64,000 bases of DNA, from assembly GCA_003388555.1 (NCBI GenBank), contig QQVD01000043.1, positions 1 to 64,000 of the forward strand, given 5' to 3'. Of the stretch, positions 52,179-61,604 are shown in pieces; position 1 is the stretch's first letter, and the number at the start of each line of letters is the position of its first letter. Source of the DNA: Acidobacteriota bacterium (GTDB lineage: Bacteria; Acidobacteriota; Thermoanaerobaculia; Multivoradales; Multivoraceae). The translations under genes were made by a program, and so were the position numbers. Under the pieces are notes generated by a model that was not told where the DNA came from, did no database searches, and worked only from the letters and a program-made list of their open reading frames with translations.

Positions 52179-53817
52179 AGGCCGACCACCAGACGGCCTG
52201 CGGCGCGACGAGCGGGTGTCCGGAACCAGGATCGAGGTCGGTGCGGTATACCTTCATCGCCGTCAGGGTGAAGTCGCCGTCGTCGGCTTCGACGACACGT
52301 CGGTCACTCTCCATGTGCTGGCGACGGGTGCACAGATTCGCATGCTGCGCTCGAGTGTCTGGAGCACGTTGCAGTTTCTCGCCACCGCGGAGGAGGCGGA
52401 AACGTCTGTCGAGGAGAGGCCGCGAGGCGGCTCGCCCGAAGCTGCGGCGCCCGATCCGACCGCTGTGCGCTCGCCCCAGCCGCGACCGCAGCAAGAGTCC
52501 TCTCTCGAGATTGTGGCAGCAGAGGAAACAGAGCCCTTGCCGGAGGAGGACCGGAGACTCCTGGCTGACCTCGAAGCGCTCAGGGGCTTCGTGACCGAGG
52601 CCGAGACTGGTGGGGGGCCCTGGTCTTCTTCTGGCTCGCTGAAGACGGAGACTCCCGAAGCTGCCCACGAGCTGGCGGGCTTGTTCGATGACCTGCCGGA
52701 GCCACGGACGTTGGAAGAGCGAAGGGCCAGCTTGGAGGAGCTGGAGGCGGTGGAGGTGGAGTGTCTAGCGACGCTTCTGAGCTGCCAAGAGGACGACTTG
52801 GGTCGAGAGGCGGCCGATCTCAGGGAGAAGATGCTGGGGTCGATGGGCGCAGAGGCAGCGGCTGCTTCGGTAGCGGACCTTGGTGATCTCGAGAGTCTCT
52901 TTGCCCTGGTTCGGAGAACAGTGCCGGACAAGAAGGAACGCTCCGAGTCCGTGCGCGCTCTCTGGCTGGAGGATCTTCAGCGGAAGGCGACGGTGGCCGA
53001 GTGCAGCGCCCCTCGAAATCACATCGGCACTCTACTGACCCGTTGGGCCGCGTTGCGGCAGGAAACACTGTGGCGAAACTCTCGTCTGGCGGCGGCCTGG
53101 GTTCATCGGCACGGCAGGGGCTTCGACCGCCGCCTTGGCTTCCTGTTGGCCCTGCAGGGCTTGGAACGGGCGCTCGACTCCTACGAGTCTGGCCGTAGTG
53201 AGTTGTCGACCTACGCCACCCAGTGGATCCGACAGGTCCTGCAACGAGCGCGCGCGAATCACCTTCGCCCCTTGAGGGTCCCGGTGCATGCCATCGCCAT
53301 CGCCAGCAGTGCACGGACGGCGTTCATGGAGGAATGGCAGCCGTGCCGGCACTCGCAGGACGTCCATCGCGATGCCTTGAAGTTCCTCGCCCCGAACGAG
53401 GTGAAGCACTGGCACCGGGACACGCCAACCTGGCGGGCGGCTTGGCGATGTCCAGGGACAGGGAGCCCAATCGAGGACACGCTCCTCGACTGGCAGAACC
53501 GGCATTTCCTGTTCCCCTACCGTCGCGACGCTTCTCTCGAGTTGTCGACTGCAGTCGACAGCTTCTTGACGGAGGGGGTCGGCGTGTGTGGAGGCGGTGC
53601 CTGGGCCACACAACAGGCGCTCGAGCGCGAGCTCGAAGTGCTCCGCAGGAGGTTGGGTTTCGGGTCCGCTCGCAGCGAAACGCTCGAGGCCATCGGGGAA
53701 TCGATGGGCGTCACGCGAGAGCGTATCCGCCAGATCCAGACCAAGGCGCTAAGGAGGATTCGACAGGCCCACGGCGATCGGCTCGAAAGCCTGGCACGCC
53801 ACTTGGACTCCGCCTGA
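52171..53817 (+). CDS. Sigma70-like protein within defence operon
   Basis: A 548-residue protein with sigma70 regions 2 and 4. Residues about 297-378 align with region 2: RNSRLAAAWVHRHGRG, then LDSYESGRSELSTYATQWIR and NHLRPLRVPVHA (housekeeping form FSTYATWWIRQ ... RTIRIPVH). Of the promoter-melting aromatics, Tyr and the second Trp remain, the first Trp is Gln. Residues about 500-533 carry a nearly unaltered region 4.2 HTH: TLEAIGESMGVTRERIRQIQ and KALRRIR. The N-terminus has a small SH3-like beta domain (IEVGAVYLHRRQGEVAVVGF) and an acidic linker. Region 3 is replaced by unrelated sequence. Overlaps UvrD (8 bp) and the next gene (TGATG). Adjacent to a beta/beta'-like protein, so probably its partner. 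Confidence 0.88.
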   Translation: MSEGRPPDGLRRDERVSGTRIEVGAVYLHRRQGEVAVVGFDDTSVTLHVLATGAQIRMLRSSVWSTLQFLATAEEAETSVEERPRGGSPEAAAPDPTAVRSPQPRPQQESSLEIVAAEETEPLPEEDRRLLADLEALRGFVTEAETGGGPWSSSGSLKTETPEAAHELAGLFDDLPEPRTLEERRASLEELEAVEVECLATLLSCQEDDLGREAADLREKMLGSMGAEAAAASVADLGDLESLFALVRRTVPDKKERSESVRALWLEDLQRKATVAECSAPRNHIGTLLTRWAALRQETLWRNSRLAAAWVHRHGRGFDRRLGFLLALQGLERALDSYESGRSELSTYATQWIRQVLQRARANHLRPLRVPVHAIAIASSARTAFMEEWQPCRHSQDVHRDALKFLAPNEVKHWHRDTPTWRAAWRCPGTGSPIEDTLLDWQNRHFLFPYRRDASLELSTAVDSFLTEGVGVCGGGAWATQQALERELEVLRRRLGFGSARSETLEAIGESMGVTRERIRQIQTKALRRIRQAHGDRLESLARHLDSA

Positions 53818-56800
53818 TGACTGATCTGAAAGCGACAGCTCGTGCCCTCTTGGAGGCACTCAGGACCGCGGGTGATGTCGAGGCTGCCGACGAGTGGTTG
53901 TCGCGGCTCGACCATTCGGGTTGGACGGTCTCTCCTTCGGTGGTGCACGACATGTCGCAGGCTGTTTCGCGCGCCGTACAACGATCAACGGCGCCAGTCC
54001 ATGCCGGGGAGGAGGACGACCGCGCAACTCCCCTCGAGATGTTCCGCGCCTTCCTTGATCCGATCGCGAGTTGGCGCGAGATGGCAACGAGTCTCAGCGG
54101 TCTCGGAGCCGTCAGGTCGTTCGGTGAATGCCAGGAGCACGTTCGCTCGCTCTTCGTGGAGTGCCTCGGCTACAGCCCCAAAGCGTTCGACGCCACGGGG
54201 CGACTGAGGAGCACTGGCACCTTCCCCCGCCTGGTTGGCGTCGCGGCGTTCGAGGGATTCCAAGTCTCGATTGCGGAGGTGTCCAGTGAGTTCCCATACA
54301 GCACGCCGTATCAACCCATTCTCTCGCTCTTTCCCTATGGGCTCTGCATCGTCGTCAATGTGGAGCGAAAGTTCGTTCGCTTCGTCTACGGATCGGGCCA
54401 AGGGCAGCGGAGAGAACCTCACTATCGGACGTTCCTGGGGTCGATTCGAGGTCGGGACGCCAACGACAATCTGGCGGTGTGGATTCGGCGTCTGTCGCTG
54501 ATGAAGCCAGTGTTTGGCGACGATGACCTGGCGGTCAGCCGCAGGGTAGAAGACGCGTTGTCCGTGAGCCCTCGACAACTCGCCGAGGCTTGGGAGTCGA
54601 TCGATCTCGATGCGCCTCACCAGGACTTGCCGGGGCCGCTCTGGAGCGACCTGCCGCATGCCGAGGCAGTGGCCTTCGTCCAGAAGGACTCGACTGACCG
54701 GCTTCACTGGGGGCTGGAAGCAGTTCTACGCGAACGTTTTCCCATGGCCGTTGGTTTCGGGAGCGGGAAGTTGTCCTGTCATGGCTACCGTCTGGAGGCA
54801 ACCAACGCATCGCGAGAAGCCAGCGGTGTCGACCTCACCCTCGAGCTCGGTCTCGGAGGAGCCCTCGAAGTCGATGGAGCTGTCTACCTGGGCAAGGAGG
54901 GCTGGTACGACGCCGAGGCGCAGGAGGTGCGATTCGATCTGCCGTGCTTCCTTCAGTTACCGGAAGGAGATGGCTGTTTCCTGCGAGCTGCAGAGCGTTG
55001 GCTCTACAGCCCTTCTGAAGGAGAGCCGGGTCGCAATGAGGCATGGTTGGCGACGGGTAGCGAGGCCGAGCTCGACTCTGAGGATGGGGACGATGAGCTC
55101 GAGGAGCCCGATGAGCCCGATGAGCTCGAGCCATGGGCTGGTGAGGCACTGGCGCACGGGCCTTTCGCTGCGATCAACCAAGAGGGCGAAGACTCGGCGG
55201 TGGGCCTCGCTCAGGGGTACGGTCTCACCCCGGTTCTGGAGGCGTGCGTTGCAGTGCGCCTCGCGGCGCTGTCGAGGTCCCTTCGGCGAGTTCCTCGAGA
55301 CCGTTTCGATGGCTTGCCGTCCGTACTGCGCACATTGGCTCTCTTCAGTGACGCGCGAGGCCGCTTCGAGCTCGCGTCGAATCGGGTACTCGATTCCGTC
55401 CTGACTGTCTCGCAGGAGCCTCTCGGCTCCTTCGCCCGTGTCGTGCGACGTTCGTCGAGTGCTGCACTACCGCCGGCCTGGGCCTGTCCAGACAGCTCAG
55501 CAGCCCGCCCAGGCGCATGGGTTCCGGTTCGCGGGGCGCGGCTGCATCCGAGCGGCGAGCTGGCGGTACCACTTCGAGGAGATGCCGGGCATCGACTGCG
55601 GGTTTCGACGCTCACTGCCCTCGAGGTCAACCCGCGAGTTGGCGATCGAGACGTCGTTGACGGCCGTCATTGGATCGCTGAAGGCCTCGAACACTGGTCC
55701 GACCTCCGAGTTGGCCAGCTCGTGGACCAGGGAACGCTTCTGCGGCCCGGCGCTACGACGACGCACGAGCGAATCTGGATCGAGATCCGTGGAGAGGTCG
55801 ATCGGACCGAGGACGTCTCTTCGCCGGCGGCGAGTGTAATCGTCGACGAGAAGCGCTTGAAGGAGATCACCTGCCAAAACGCTCTGAGGCGGAGTCGCCT
55901 GCTCGAGATTCCGCTGCTGCTAGGTCGGGCAGAACCCTCCCTTCGTATCGAACCAGGCCAGTGGGTGACCGGAGGAACGACCTGGCTCGAGGTACCGAGA
56001 GAGCTCTGGGGTGCACCAACTAAGGGGACCGTGCACTGGGCCGCTGAGCTGGTGGCGCTGCTGGCCGAACGAGATGTTCCCGACTGCGGCTTCCAGATCC
56101 GAGTTCCAGCGAGCTGGTCGGGTGTCGTCACGGAGGCTGACCTTCGGGTCGTTCGTGGGCGTTTCGGCGAGCCCGTCGCCTGGCGGGCAACCCTGACAGT
56201 GGCTTCGCCTCCGGTCTACGCGGCGGTGCTGCTTCCCAACGGCTCCGTGGTTCCGATACAGACCTCGGCCACGGAGGACATGCCTTTCGAACCCGAGACC
56301 GGCAGGACCCCCGGCATTCTGTTCCGGGGAAATGTCACGCCAGCCAGCGGCGCCCAAACACGAAGATGCGTCGACGGGAGGAGCGGTGAGACGCTCGATG
56401 TCATCAGGCAGGATTCGCTCGTGCGCTGGCTGCCAGCTACGGTCGGCTCTGGGACCACGATGGAAGGCTCGAGGCTCCTCGACAACGCGCTGGTGCCGAA
56501 GGCGTCCCAGGAGCGTCCAACGGACATGTCGAGGCTGTGGCTGAGACTCGCCCATCCGGCGCTGGCCCTCGGCCTTGAAGTCGCCGAGGAGCGAGGCAGG
56601 GAACGGGTCAGATCTTGGGAGCCCGCGCTCGGCGCCGTTCTGGAGAACCTCGATCTGGCGGGAGCTCGAGGGATCGTCAATTGGCGATGCACAGTCTCGA
56701 AGTCCAGAGTCGCAGCCCGCGGTGCGCTGGACAAGACGCGACGCGCCTCACCTCGAAGCGGCGCCTCAGACTCCCGAGTAGGTGGGTTCTCGTGGTCTTG

Positions 56801-58535
56801 CCCGTGCGGGACGCTGGTCGGACTCGCGCAGATCGACAAGGTCTGTCGAACCTGCAAGGGCACTGTCGAAGAGACAGCTGCAACCGTTCTCGTCTGGGCC
56901 TGCGGTTGTGGTGAGAACGTCAGCCTGAGCAGAAACCGGAAGCGGTGTTCTCAGTGTCGTGAGAGGCCTTCTCTCCGGGGGGTCCCTACGGCAGCCGCTC
57001 CGTTTACGCGTCGCGCTCTGCCGTTCGAGATCCTGCATCCATGGTGGTTTCGGGAGATTGCGACACTCCTCGGCCTTCAACGGGAAGAGCTGCTCCAGCG
57101 GCTGGGCACACACGGACCAGCGCCGCTGGCTCGCCTGATTCGCCGCGTGCTGGCCGCCGACGGGCCGCTGGATGCAGCCGCCGTAGCTCGGCTCGAAGGG
57201 CTCGAGGATCGCCAGAGACGATCGGAGCTCGGCGTCGGCCTGCACCGGCTTCGGGCGCTGCTACATCGATGTGACTCCTGGATCCTCGATCATTTCGCTG
57301 TGGTTCCTCCCCGCTTCTTGCTCACCGGGCTGTTCCCGGGAGCTCCGCGGCTGGTTCACAGCGGCCTGATGGAGAAGTACCGGCATCTCCGTCTCGCCCT
57401 GGAGCAGGCGAAGGTGCACCAGTCGTCAGTCCTCGCTGGAGTACGAACGGAGGCGCAACTCGCGGTCCAGGAGGCAGTGAATGCGCTGTACGGTGACCTG
57501 GATGCCGGGCACGACAGCGTCGACTCCCTGGCCGGCCTGGTTGCGAGGCTGTGGCCGCTCTCGGCCGCCAACTCCTCGCGAAGTGCCGAGCTCGTTGCAA
57601 GCTCTGACCCCGGCTGCGGTGCGGTTCCGGGGCAGCCTGGCGAGGAGAGCGGCCTTCGTTCGCCGAAGACTTTTGTCGGCAATCCGGCCAACGAGCCTGA
57701 TTGGCACCGAGCTTTCGCTCGCTCAAAGCTATCGACAGACTTGCTTCTGCCCTTGGTCGGCATCATCGCCGGAGTACGTTCCGAGGCGATCGAGGACCGC
57801 ATCCGGGGATCGGTTCGAGATGCCCGGAGCTTGCCTGTTGAGCGGTTCTCTCTCCGTCTCGTGAGTGCCCTTCTCTGTTCGCTGCAGCACCCGTCCGGGC
57901 GGCCGGATGTGCTGCACGACTTGCTCGTGCGACAGCTGCCGCTGGCCCTACCGACGGTCTCCGTGGATGCCTCTTCTGAAATCGAGAAGAGGCTCGAGGG
58001 TGCGTTCTTCGGCTCCGACGACGAGACCGGGATGGTGACCGCGGCTCTCGTTTTCGCTCTCTCGAACTGGTGGGCTCGTGAACCTTCGGCGGAGTGCCCT
58101 CTCGGCTGGGAGTTCGATTCCGAAGTGGAGCGATCGACGCCGTGGAGGAGAGCGCTCCCTCCGCTCCATTCGAAGGCTTGGCTTTCGTGGACCGGAGCTG
58201 GTGGATTGCTCAGTCCTTTGGAGTGGCTCCTGCACGGTGGCGCCAGATCCCCGGTCTTGAAGACGGCTCTGGGCTTTCCCCATGCGCTCGACGTCGAGTG
58301 GCGACATCAGGCCGAGGATCGGCTGGCTCAGAGAGCCGCGGAGTCGGAGCGACCGTGGGCGAGTGCCGAGCCATTGACTCCTATCCGGACGGCGATCGCC
58401 GAAGCCGAGTCGCAGGTTGCGGTTCCGAGATCAACCCTCGACGAGGTTGTGGCGGGTCGATCGGACGCCGTGCGTCAGCCTGAGATCCGGTTGCTCAGGG
58501 TGGGGCTTCGTGACTGGCTGAGTGTGGGGCCGTGA
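53817..58535 (+). CDS. RNA polymerase beta/beta'-like fusion protein lacking catalytic motifs
   Basis: A 1572-residue protein. Residues 1-550 are not recognised (RSLFVECLGYSP resembles N-termini of restriction helicases; acidic linker 414-440). Residues about 600-900 follow the beta C-terminal half in order: VGQLVDQGTLL, IEPGQWVTGG, IRVPASWSGVV (761), EDMPFEPETGRTPGI (820) then NVTPAS, DGRSGE (853). The beta GDK-x-A-x-RHGNKG segment before EDMPF is absent. Residues about 905-1230 follow the beta' N-terminus: LRLAHPA, zinc ribbon C995-x-C-x12-C1010-x2-C1013, a second identical ribbon 1029-1047, LPFEILHPWWF, VVPPRFL (1162), clamp-helix-like 1183-1226 ending VQEAVNALYGD. No NADFDGD. The rest is unknown. 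Starts within the sigma-like stop codon. Likely a non-catalytic polymerase-derived scaffold. Confidence 0.72.
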   Translation: MTDLKATARALLEALRTAGDVEAADEWLSRLDHSGWTVSPSVVHDMSQAVSRAVQRSTAPVHAGEEDDRATPLEMFRAFLDPIASWREMATSLSGLGAVRSFGECQEHVRSLFVECLGYSPKAFDATGRLRSTGTFPRLVGVAAFEGFQVSIAEVSSEFPYSTPYQPILSLFPYGLCIVVNVERKFVRFVYGSGQGQRREPHYRTFLGSIRGRDANDNLAVWIRRLSLMKPVFGDDDLAVSRRVEDALSVSPRQLAEAWESIDLDAPHQDLPGPLWSDLPHAEAVAFVQKDSTDRLHWGLEAVLRERFPMAVGFGSGKLSCHGYRLEATNASREASGVDLTLELGLGGALEVDGAVYLGKEGWYDAEAQEVRFDLPCFLQLPEGDGCFLRAAERWLYSPSEGEPGRNEAWLATGSEAELDSEDGDDELEEPDEPDELEPWAGEALAHGPFAAINQEGEDSAVGLAQGYGLTPVLEACVAVRLAALSRSLRRVPRDRFDGLPSVLRTLALFSDARGRFELASNRVLDSVLTVSQEPLGSFARVVRRSSSAALPPAWACPDSSAARPGAWVPVRGARLHPSGELAVPLRGDAGHRLRVSTLTALEVNPRVGDRDVVDGRHWIAEGLEHWSDLRVGQLVDQGTLLRPGATTTHERIWIEIRGEVDRTEDVSSPAASVIVDEKRLKEITCQNALRRSRLLEIPLLLGRAEPSLRIEPGQWVTGGTTWLEVPRELWGAPTKGTVHWAAELVALLAERDVPDCGFQIRVPASWSGVVTEADLRVVRGRFGEPVAWRATLTVASPPVYAAVLLPNGSVVPIQTSATEDMPFEPETGRTPGILFRGNVTPASGAQTRRCVDGRSGETLDVIRQDSLVRWLPATVGSGTTMEGSRLLDNALVPKASQERPTDMSRLWLRLAHPALALGLEVAEERGRERVRSWEPALGAVLENLDLAGARGIVNWRCTVSKSRVAARGALDKTRRASPRSGASDSRVGGFSWSCPCGTLVGLAQIDKVCRTCKGTVEETAATVLVWACGCGENVSLSRNRKRCSQCRERPSLRGVPTAAAPFTRRALPFEILHPWWFREIATLLGLQREELLQRLGTHGPAPLARLIRRVLAADGPLDAAAVARLEGLEDRQRRSELGVGLHRLRALLHRCDSWILDHFAVVPPRFLLTGLFPGAPRLVHSGLMEKYRHLRLALEQAKVHQSSVLAGVRTEAQLAVQEAVNALYGDLDAGHDSVDSLAGLVARLWPLSAANSSRSAELVASSDPGCGAVPGQPGEESGLRSPKTFVGNPANEPDWHRAFARSKLSTDLLLPLVGIIAGVRSEAIEDRIRGSVRDARSLPVERFSLRLVSALLCSLQHPSGRPDVLHDLLVRQLPLALPTVSVDASSEIEKRLEGAFFGSDDETGMVTAALVFALSNWWAREPSAECPLGWEFDSEVERSTPWRRALPPLHSKAWLSWTGAGGLLSPLEWLLHGGARSPVLKTALGFPHALDVEWRHQAEDRLAQRAAESERPWASAEPLTPIRTAIAEAESQVAVPRSTLDEVVAGRSDAVRQPEIRLLRVGLRDWLSVGP

Positions 58536-58581
58536 AGCCATCGGGTCGGTTCTCTTGGGCGTGGCAGAACGAGAGCGAGTG

Positions 58582-61500
58582 ATGAAGAAGCGAATTGTCA
58601 TCTCAGGAGATATCCGCCTCGGGCTCCTCGACACCCTCGATCCGGAGGGCGAAACGATTCTCGTCATCGCTGCGCCAGCGGCCGTCGGTGGTTTCGACGG
58701 ATTGAGTGACGTGATGAGAGAACCCAGTGCGAGGATCGGCCTCGCGAGCGCATTCTCCTTTCGCGCGGCTGTTTGGGCGGGCTTGCAGCGGGCTGTTGCT
58801 GGCGTGCAGGGGCAGGCCGACTGGAGAGACACTCTCCACGCGTGGATCCAAGCGCTGGAGGAGGGCCGGGTGAAGTGCCTGCACCACGCTCAGGCCCCGC
58901 TCTTCACCCGTCTGATTCTCGAAGAGGATCGAGCCCTGGTCTTCGCCTGCCCAGTGGCGCCGGAGCTGATCGATACCAGCGCAGAGCTGGTGCTCGAGAT
59001 CCGAGGCGACGAGCGAGATCGGGCAGCAGAGTGGGCGCAAGGCAAACTCGAGCAGAGTGTCGATGTCTCGTCTGAGTTCTTGGAGCAACTCAGGGCGAGT
59101 TGGGCTGGGCCTCGGATTGGTGTAGAGGATCTGTACTACCTGGTTCTGAGTCGCTACTTCGGAGCAGTGGTCGGCGGTCTGGATCGAGAGGTCGACGACA
59201 ATCCTCTCGTCGAGCAGTTGACCGAGTTCCAGGTCGAGGCGTACGAGTACGCCAAGGGCATCCTCAGGCGCTATGGCGGAGTCTTCCTCGGGGACGTCGT
59301 GGGTCTCGGAAAGACCTACATCGCAATGGCTCTGCTGAAGCATCTCCAAAGCCGCTACGAGGAGCACGCTGTCGTCGTCGCGCCGCCGAGCATCCTGCCG
59401 GCGTGGAGGGACCTGGCGGCTGAGTTCCGAATCGAGCTTCAAACGGTCTCCCTGGGGAAGCTCGAGGACCTGGACGCGGTATCGGACCGCGAGGTCCTAG
59501 TCGTCGACGAGTCCCACCACTTTCGGAACACCGGCACCGCCCGCTACGAGAGGTTGATGGACTGGGTACGTCCCGACGGCCTACCCTCGACGAAGAAAGT
59601 GATTCTCCTGTCGGCGACCCCTCAGAACAACGATCCGAAGGACGTCAAGCACCAGCTCGCCTTCTTCCCGGACAACTACTCCCGCCTCCCCTTCCAGGCC
59701 GAGTCCCTGGACGAGTGGTTTCAGCAGGTCAGGTTCGGTACCTCGAAGATGGCGGATCTGCTCCAGCACGTAGTCGTCCGTAGGACACGCGGCTTCATCA
59801 AGTCGAACTATCCGAACGCCACTCTGAAGGTCCGTGGCGACACGGGCGAGCTCGAAGACGTCCCGCTCATCTTCCCGGAGCGACGCTCAGGCGCCGAGCA
59901 GTGCCTCCGGTACAGCATCGTGTCGACCTACGAGAATCTGTATCAAGAGATCCTCAGGTACATCGGGAGGATGAAGTACGCGCCCTACTCGTTGGCGAAG
60001 TACCTCAGCGTGGAGGGCGCCGAGGATCCCCGCGTGCAGGGGGTGAGGCGAGCGGGGGAGAGTGTCCGTGGGCTGTACAAAGTCCTGCTCCTGAAACGTC
60101 TGGAATCGAGCACCTACGCCTTTCGCGAGACCCTCGTCCGACTTCTCGAACGACTAAGGTCCGTTCAGGAGCGCCTCAAGGACGGCAGGGTCACGCTACG
60201 GGTTCGTGGCGTGATGACGGTGGATGACGAGAGCGGCGAGCTCGTCGAGGCCGACGCTGAGTACTCAGTTCCGGCGGACCTTTTCGATCAACTCCGTCTG
60301 GCATCTGACCTGATGCACGACCGTAGGGCAGTCGCCGAGCTGCTCAAGCTCATGGACGGTTTGGAGGTCGACGAGAAGGTGCGGCGCCTCGTCTCGTATC
60401 TCCAGAGCCGGGATCCGAGAAGTCACAAGACTGTGGTTTTTACTCAATTCGCGGACACGGCGGAGTACCTGGCGGAGACGCTCGGGCAATCCCATGGCCA
60501 AACGGAGGTGGTCACTGGTTCGCGGGGCAACGCCATTCGGGCCGCTCGACGTTTCTCACCACGGTCGAATCGTCTCGATGACCTGCCTGAGGGCGAGATC
60601 GACCTCCTCATCTCCACGGACGCTCTCAGCGAAGGCGTCAATCTCCAAGACGCCGACACCCTCATCAACTACGACATCCACTGGAACCCTGTGCGCCTGA
60701 TTCAGCGAGCGGGGCGTATTGACCGGATCGGTAGCCAGCACGAGGTGATCGAGATCGCTAGTTTCCTGCCGGAGGCGGCCTTGGAGTCGGAGCTGGGTTT
60801 GGAGGCTGTGGTTCGGCGCCGGATCAAGGAGTTCCTCGAGGTGTTCGGCGAAGACAGCGGGGTGTTGCCAGCCGAGGACAAGCTCGACCCCGAGGCTGCG
60901 GTCGCTGCCTTTACGGGCGAGGCCCTGGAGGACGAAGGCGACGAGCTCGACGGGATCAGTCGGCACGTCGAGCGACTCCTGGCTCTTCGTCGCGACGAAC
61001 CCGAGCGGTTCAGCTCTATCGTCGAAATGGCTGGGGGTCGTGAGGCCGCTTCGAGCTCCTTGCTGCCGTCCGTGGTGGCGTTGAATGCTGGAGGGTTCTG
61101 GGGCTTCTGGCGTGCGCGCCGAGAGGATTCGAGGCTGGATGACCTTTCGGGCCTCGACTTGCTGCTGCGTCATGCGGAGGCGGGCGATCGGGATCAGGTC
61201 TCAGCCGACGAGATCTCCGTCTTAGAGGAGTTGGTGGCCGGCTCCAGGCAGCGGTTTCAAGAGCTCGCTGATGCCGTGCGAGAACAGCGAGCACACCCAC
61301 GCCTCGAGGCTTCCGAGGAGTTCGTACTGAATCGGTTGGAGGAGTACTCGGGGAAGTGCGTTGCGAGTCGGAGGGATCTGGTGAAGCAGCTCATTGCGTG
61401 GGTCAGGGGCGGATCTGCGCAGGTGCAGCTGCGACGCCGCGCCCGTCGATGGAAGAAGGAGAACCTCGCTGCGGAGAGCGTATTCAACGAGGCGAAGGTG

Positions 61501-61587
61501 CTCTTCGCGAGGTTTCCCGCAGATGGCGATGAAGTGGGCGAGGTGGAAGTGGTCGGAGCGGTTTCTGGATTCTCGCGCCCGGTCTAG
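58582..61587 (+). CDS. SNF2-family ATPase with degenerate PLD-like N-terminus
   Basis: A 1001-residue SF2 SNF2-class translocase. Residues 1-180 resemble a phospholipase D-like domain but lack the HKD motif. Motif I is GDVVGLGKTYIA (237-248), II VLVVDESHHF (305-314), III ILLSATPQNN, then a helical insertion, and the second RecA lobe VVFTQFADTAEYLAETL, STDALSEGVNLQ and WNPVRLIQRAGRIDRIGS (motifs V and VI). The ATG (MKKRIVISGDI) follows GAGAGCGAG; the GTG 60 bases upstream is less likely. A gap of 46 bp separates it from the beta/beta'-like gene. RapA, a SNF2 ATPase, recycles RNA polymerase; an analogous role on the polymerase-like protein is possible but unproven. Confidence 0.88.
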   Translation: MKKRIVISGDIRLGLLDTLDPEGETILVIAAPAAVGGFDGLSDVMREPSARIGLASAFSFRAAVWAGLQRAVAGVQGQADWRDTLHAWIQALEEGRVKCLHHAQAPLFTRLILEEDRALVFACPVAPELIDTSAELVLEIRGDERDRAAEWAQGKLEQSVDVSSEFLEQLRASWAGPRIGVEDLYYLVLSRYFGAVVGGLDREVDDNPLVEQLTEFQVEAYEYAKGILRRYGGVFLGDVVGLGKTYIAMALLKHLQSRYEEHAVVVAPPSILPAWRDLAAEFRIELQTVSLGKLEDLDAVSDREVLVVDESHHFRNTGTARYERLMDWVRPDGLPSTKKVILLSATPQNNDPKDVKHQLAFFPDNYSRLPFQAESLDEWFQQVRFGTSKMADLLQHVVVRRTRGFIKSNYPNATLKVRGDTGELEDVPLIFPERRSGAEQCLRYSIVSTYENLYQEILRYIGRMKYAPYSLAKYLSVEGAEDPRVQGVRRAGESVRGLYKVLLLKRLESSTYAFRETLVRLLERLRSVQERLKDGRVTLRVRGVMTVDDESGELVEADAEYSVPADLFDQLRLASDLMHDRRAVAELLKLMDGLEVDEKVRRLVSYLQSRDPRSHKTVVFTQFADTAEYLAETLGQSHGQTEVVTGSRGNAIRAARRFSPRSNRLDDLPEGEIDLLISTDALSEGVNLQDADTLINYDIHWNPVRLIQRAGRIDRIGSQHEVIEIASFLPEAALESELGLEAVVRRRIKEFLEVFGEDSGVLPAEDKLDPEAAVAAFTGEALEDEGDELDGISRHVERLLALRRDEPERFSSIVEMAGGREAASSSLLPSVVALNAGGFWGFWRARREDSRLDDLSGLDLLLRHAEAGDRDQVSADEISVLEELVAGSRQRFQELADAVREQRAHPRLEASEEFVLNRLEEYSGKCVASRRDLVKQLIAWVRGGSAQVQLRRRARRWKKENLAAESVFNEAKVLFARFPADGDEVGEVEVVGAVSGFSRPV

Positions 61588-61604
61588 GACTCAGGAGCTC
61601 GCAG

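Noticed and set aside
53817-58535. A functional single-chain RNA polymerase
   Set aside because: Neither the NADFDGD motif of beta' nor the GDK/RHGNKG segment of beta is present, and sequence after the clamp-like part is not polymerase-like.
58582-59121. Active phospholipase D nuclease at the SNF2 N-terminus
   Set aside because: The fold pattern is PLD-like but no H-x-K-x4-D motif could be found.
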